A stretch of DNA of 64,000 nucleotides, taken from NCBI RefSeq assembly GCF_900116435.1, contig NZ_FPAZ01000008.1:1-64000 (forward strand), written 5' to 3'. The notes under the pieces are model-generated. The model searched no databases and was not told the origin of the DNA. It worked only from the letters and a program-made list of their open reading frames with translations. This DNA is from Pseudoalteromonas lipolytica (lineage in GTDB: Bacteria; Pseudomonadota; Gammaproteobacteria; Enterobacterales; Alteromonadaceae). Positions 62,956 to 64,000 of this stretch are shown in pieces. A program made the translations under genes and the position numbers. Within the stretch, counting starts at the first letter, position 1; each line of letters starts with the position of its first letter.

Positions 62956-63978
62956 GCTTTCAGTAGTTGGCAAGAATCGAGTAAAGGAATACAAGTGAAC
63001 TTTTTAGAATTAGATGTAAAACTTCAAGCAGCCATCGTTTCAGCTATTACTTCTCTTTTTATATTTGGACTAGGTTGGTTGTTTAAAGTCTTCCATGAAA
63101 ATTATTCATTAAATTACAAACTTCAAAAAGAATATAAATTCGAACAAAAGAAATTACTAAAAGAAGAGATTGTGAAAACAAAAGTACCTTTGTTAAATGC
63201 CGCAGAGGAGTTTAACTACAGGATTTTTAATTTTAATAAAAATATTTCTAAGGGTTACCATAACATTAGTGAGAAAGAGTGGTTCCAGACAAACCAATAC
63301 TACCTCAACAGCTTCATATATAGGTTTCTTGTTTTAATTCACTTCTGCATAAAAACAGAAGAAGACTTATTATCTATGGACTCAACGGTTGCAGATGAAG
63401 AAGATATTACTTTTTTACTTTATGTAAAAACATTTAAAAATATTTTTTGTGAATCCAACTTATTAACTGAATTGGGGTATAAGCAAGATGATGATTCGAA
63501 CCACTTTTACCGTAATGAACTTAAAGGATTTAGCGGATGGGTAGTAAGTAACAACAAAGTTATTGAATTTGATGAGTTTGTTCCTAAGTTAAAACACAGT
63601 TACGATCCGCTTAGACGAGTCATCGAGTATTTTTCTAAAATTGACAATGATGATAAAGATAAAACCTTAAATATACTTCGGTGTACACACCTTCTATCTA
63701 TATGCTTTTTAAACGAATTTGGACATTCCTATCAACAGACTGATAAAGGTAAAATAAAAAAATTAAATCAAAGCTATAAAGATAAAATCAAAATAAAGGC
63801 GAGCTTTCTTAACTTTTTAGATGATAGCAAGTTAAAGAAGAAAGTTTTATCAAACTTTAAAGCAGGCTTAGCCAATTAGCACATAACAAGCGCATTAAGC
63901 ACGGGACTGCTAAAGTTTGGCTCGGTTCCGCTCCGCTTCACATTTTAGCCAAACATTAATCAGCCCCTTATGCGGGCG
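62950..63978 (+). mobile_element. Integron gene cassette 3
   Basis: About 1029 bp from TTATGT after leader B to the G of GTTATGT in attC 3. Contains one gene. The array continues past the right edge, where TTATGTTAC starts the next unit. Confidence 0.75.
62995..63879 (+). CDS. Membrane-anchored hypothetical protein in a cassette
   Basis: Family not recognised. The 294 residues start at GTG 62995 with AAAGGA six bases upstream; a start at 62947 would begin inside the recombination core. One transmembrane helix lies at about 12-30 (AIVSAITSLFIFGLGWLFKV), then a basic coiled coil (KLQKEYKFEQKKLLKEEIVK) and an alpha-helical cytoplasmic domain rich in Phe, Lys and Asn. Very A+T-rich, typical of cassette genes. 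Envelope stress or phage defence roles are possible for such anchored helical proteins, but nothing in the sequence proves this. Confidence 0.75.
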   Translation: MNFLELDVKLQAAIVSAITSLFIFGLGWLFKVFHENYSLNYKLQKEYKFEQKKLLKEEIVKTKVPLLNAAEEFNYRIFNFNKNISKGYHNISEKEWFQTNQYYLNSFIYRFLVLIHFCIKTEEDLLSMDSTVADEEDITFLLYVKTFKNIFCESNLLTELGYKQDDDSNHFYRNELKGFSGWVVSNNKVIEFDEFVPKLKHSYDPLRRVIEYFSKIDNDDKDKTLNILRCTHLLSICFLNEFGHSYQQTDKGKIKKLNQSYKDKIKIKASFLNFLDDSKLKKKVLSNFKAGLAN

Positions 63979-63984
63979 TTATGT
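63881..63984 (+). other. attC site 3
   Basis: ACATAAC (63881-63887) to GTTATGT (63978-63984), just after the cassette 3 stop. The left ACATAACAAGCGCATTAAGC and the reverse complement of the right (ACATAACGCCCGCATAAGG) match with extra left-arm bases. The right end CAGCCCCTTATGCGGGCGTTAT closely resembles Vibrio-type repeats as I know them. Confidence 0.92.
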
Positions 63985-64000
63985 TACTAGATTAATTTAG

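Noticed and set aside
1..64000. CRISPR arrays, tRNA or rRNA genes, insertion sequences and prophage genes
   Set aside because: None was seen: no regularly spaced identical repeats, no cloverleaf-like segments, no transposase or phage structural proteins.

Overview
The window is an A+T-rich chromosomal segment of a marine gammaproteobacterium of the order Alteromonadales, most likely Pseudoalteromonas or a close relative. This is inferred from the fused HisB, the TonB-dependent receptors, the yoaA-tsaB-fadD-rnd, minCDE-ycgL and ycgN gene sets, and the many diguanylate cyclase and chemotaxis genes. No database search was possible; names rest on recognised motifs and family resemblance.

Layout. 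(1) 1-5.7 kb: histidine operon read leftward, hisL-hisG-hisD-hisC-hisB-hisH-hisA (hisA cut by the window edge), with a recognisable leader peptide containing five consecutive His codons and a terminator-type attenuator. (2) 5.8-18.5 kb: mostly housekeeping genes: a GAF-GGDEF protein, a CPA1-type antiporter, an MscS channel, yoaA, tsaB, an alkaline phosphatase, an alpha/beta hydrolase, fadD and rnd. (3) 18.6-32.5 kb: a sugar locus. A leftward run encodes a Gfo/Idh oxidoreductase, two TIM-barrel isomerase-like proteins, an MFS carrier, a DUF1080 (3-keto-disaccharide hydrolase family) protein, a GMC oxidoreductase and its Tat-exported small subunit. It is flanked by a PAS-AraC regulator, a BadF-type sugar kinase, CutC and a large TonB-dependent receptor. 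Together they look like uptake and catabolism of a glycoside through 3-keto intermediates (inference). (4) 32.6-36.3 kb: a GNAT protein, minCDE, ycgL and a lytic transglycosylase. (5) 36.5-49 kb: a REP-type repeat, a GbsR-family regulator divergent from adhP (which has an FNR-type box), a siderophore-type receptor, an amidohydrolase, a DUF885 lipoprotein, ycgN, a SpoU-type methyltransferase, a large unknown anchored protein and an M1 peptidase. (6) 49-56.6 kb: a hexose (probably mannose) module: fructokinase, AGE-family epimerase and FucP-like permease, then a chemoreceptor, a GGDEF protein and a DsbA-like protein. The identical 14-bp palindrome lies in front of both the sugar genes and the chemoreceptor. 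(7) 56.6-64 kb: integron gene cassettes with three attC sites, in two clusters, separated by an acyltransferase and a DesK/DesR-like two-component system.

The least explained structure is a pair of homologous leaders of about 180 bp (56735-56912 and 62775-62955). Each ends exactly at the recombination core in front of a cassette. They share a 5' block and a stem whose two arms change together between the copies. No integron integrase is visible in the window, so the cassettes look like integrase-less arrays or the edge of a larger integron.
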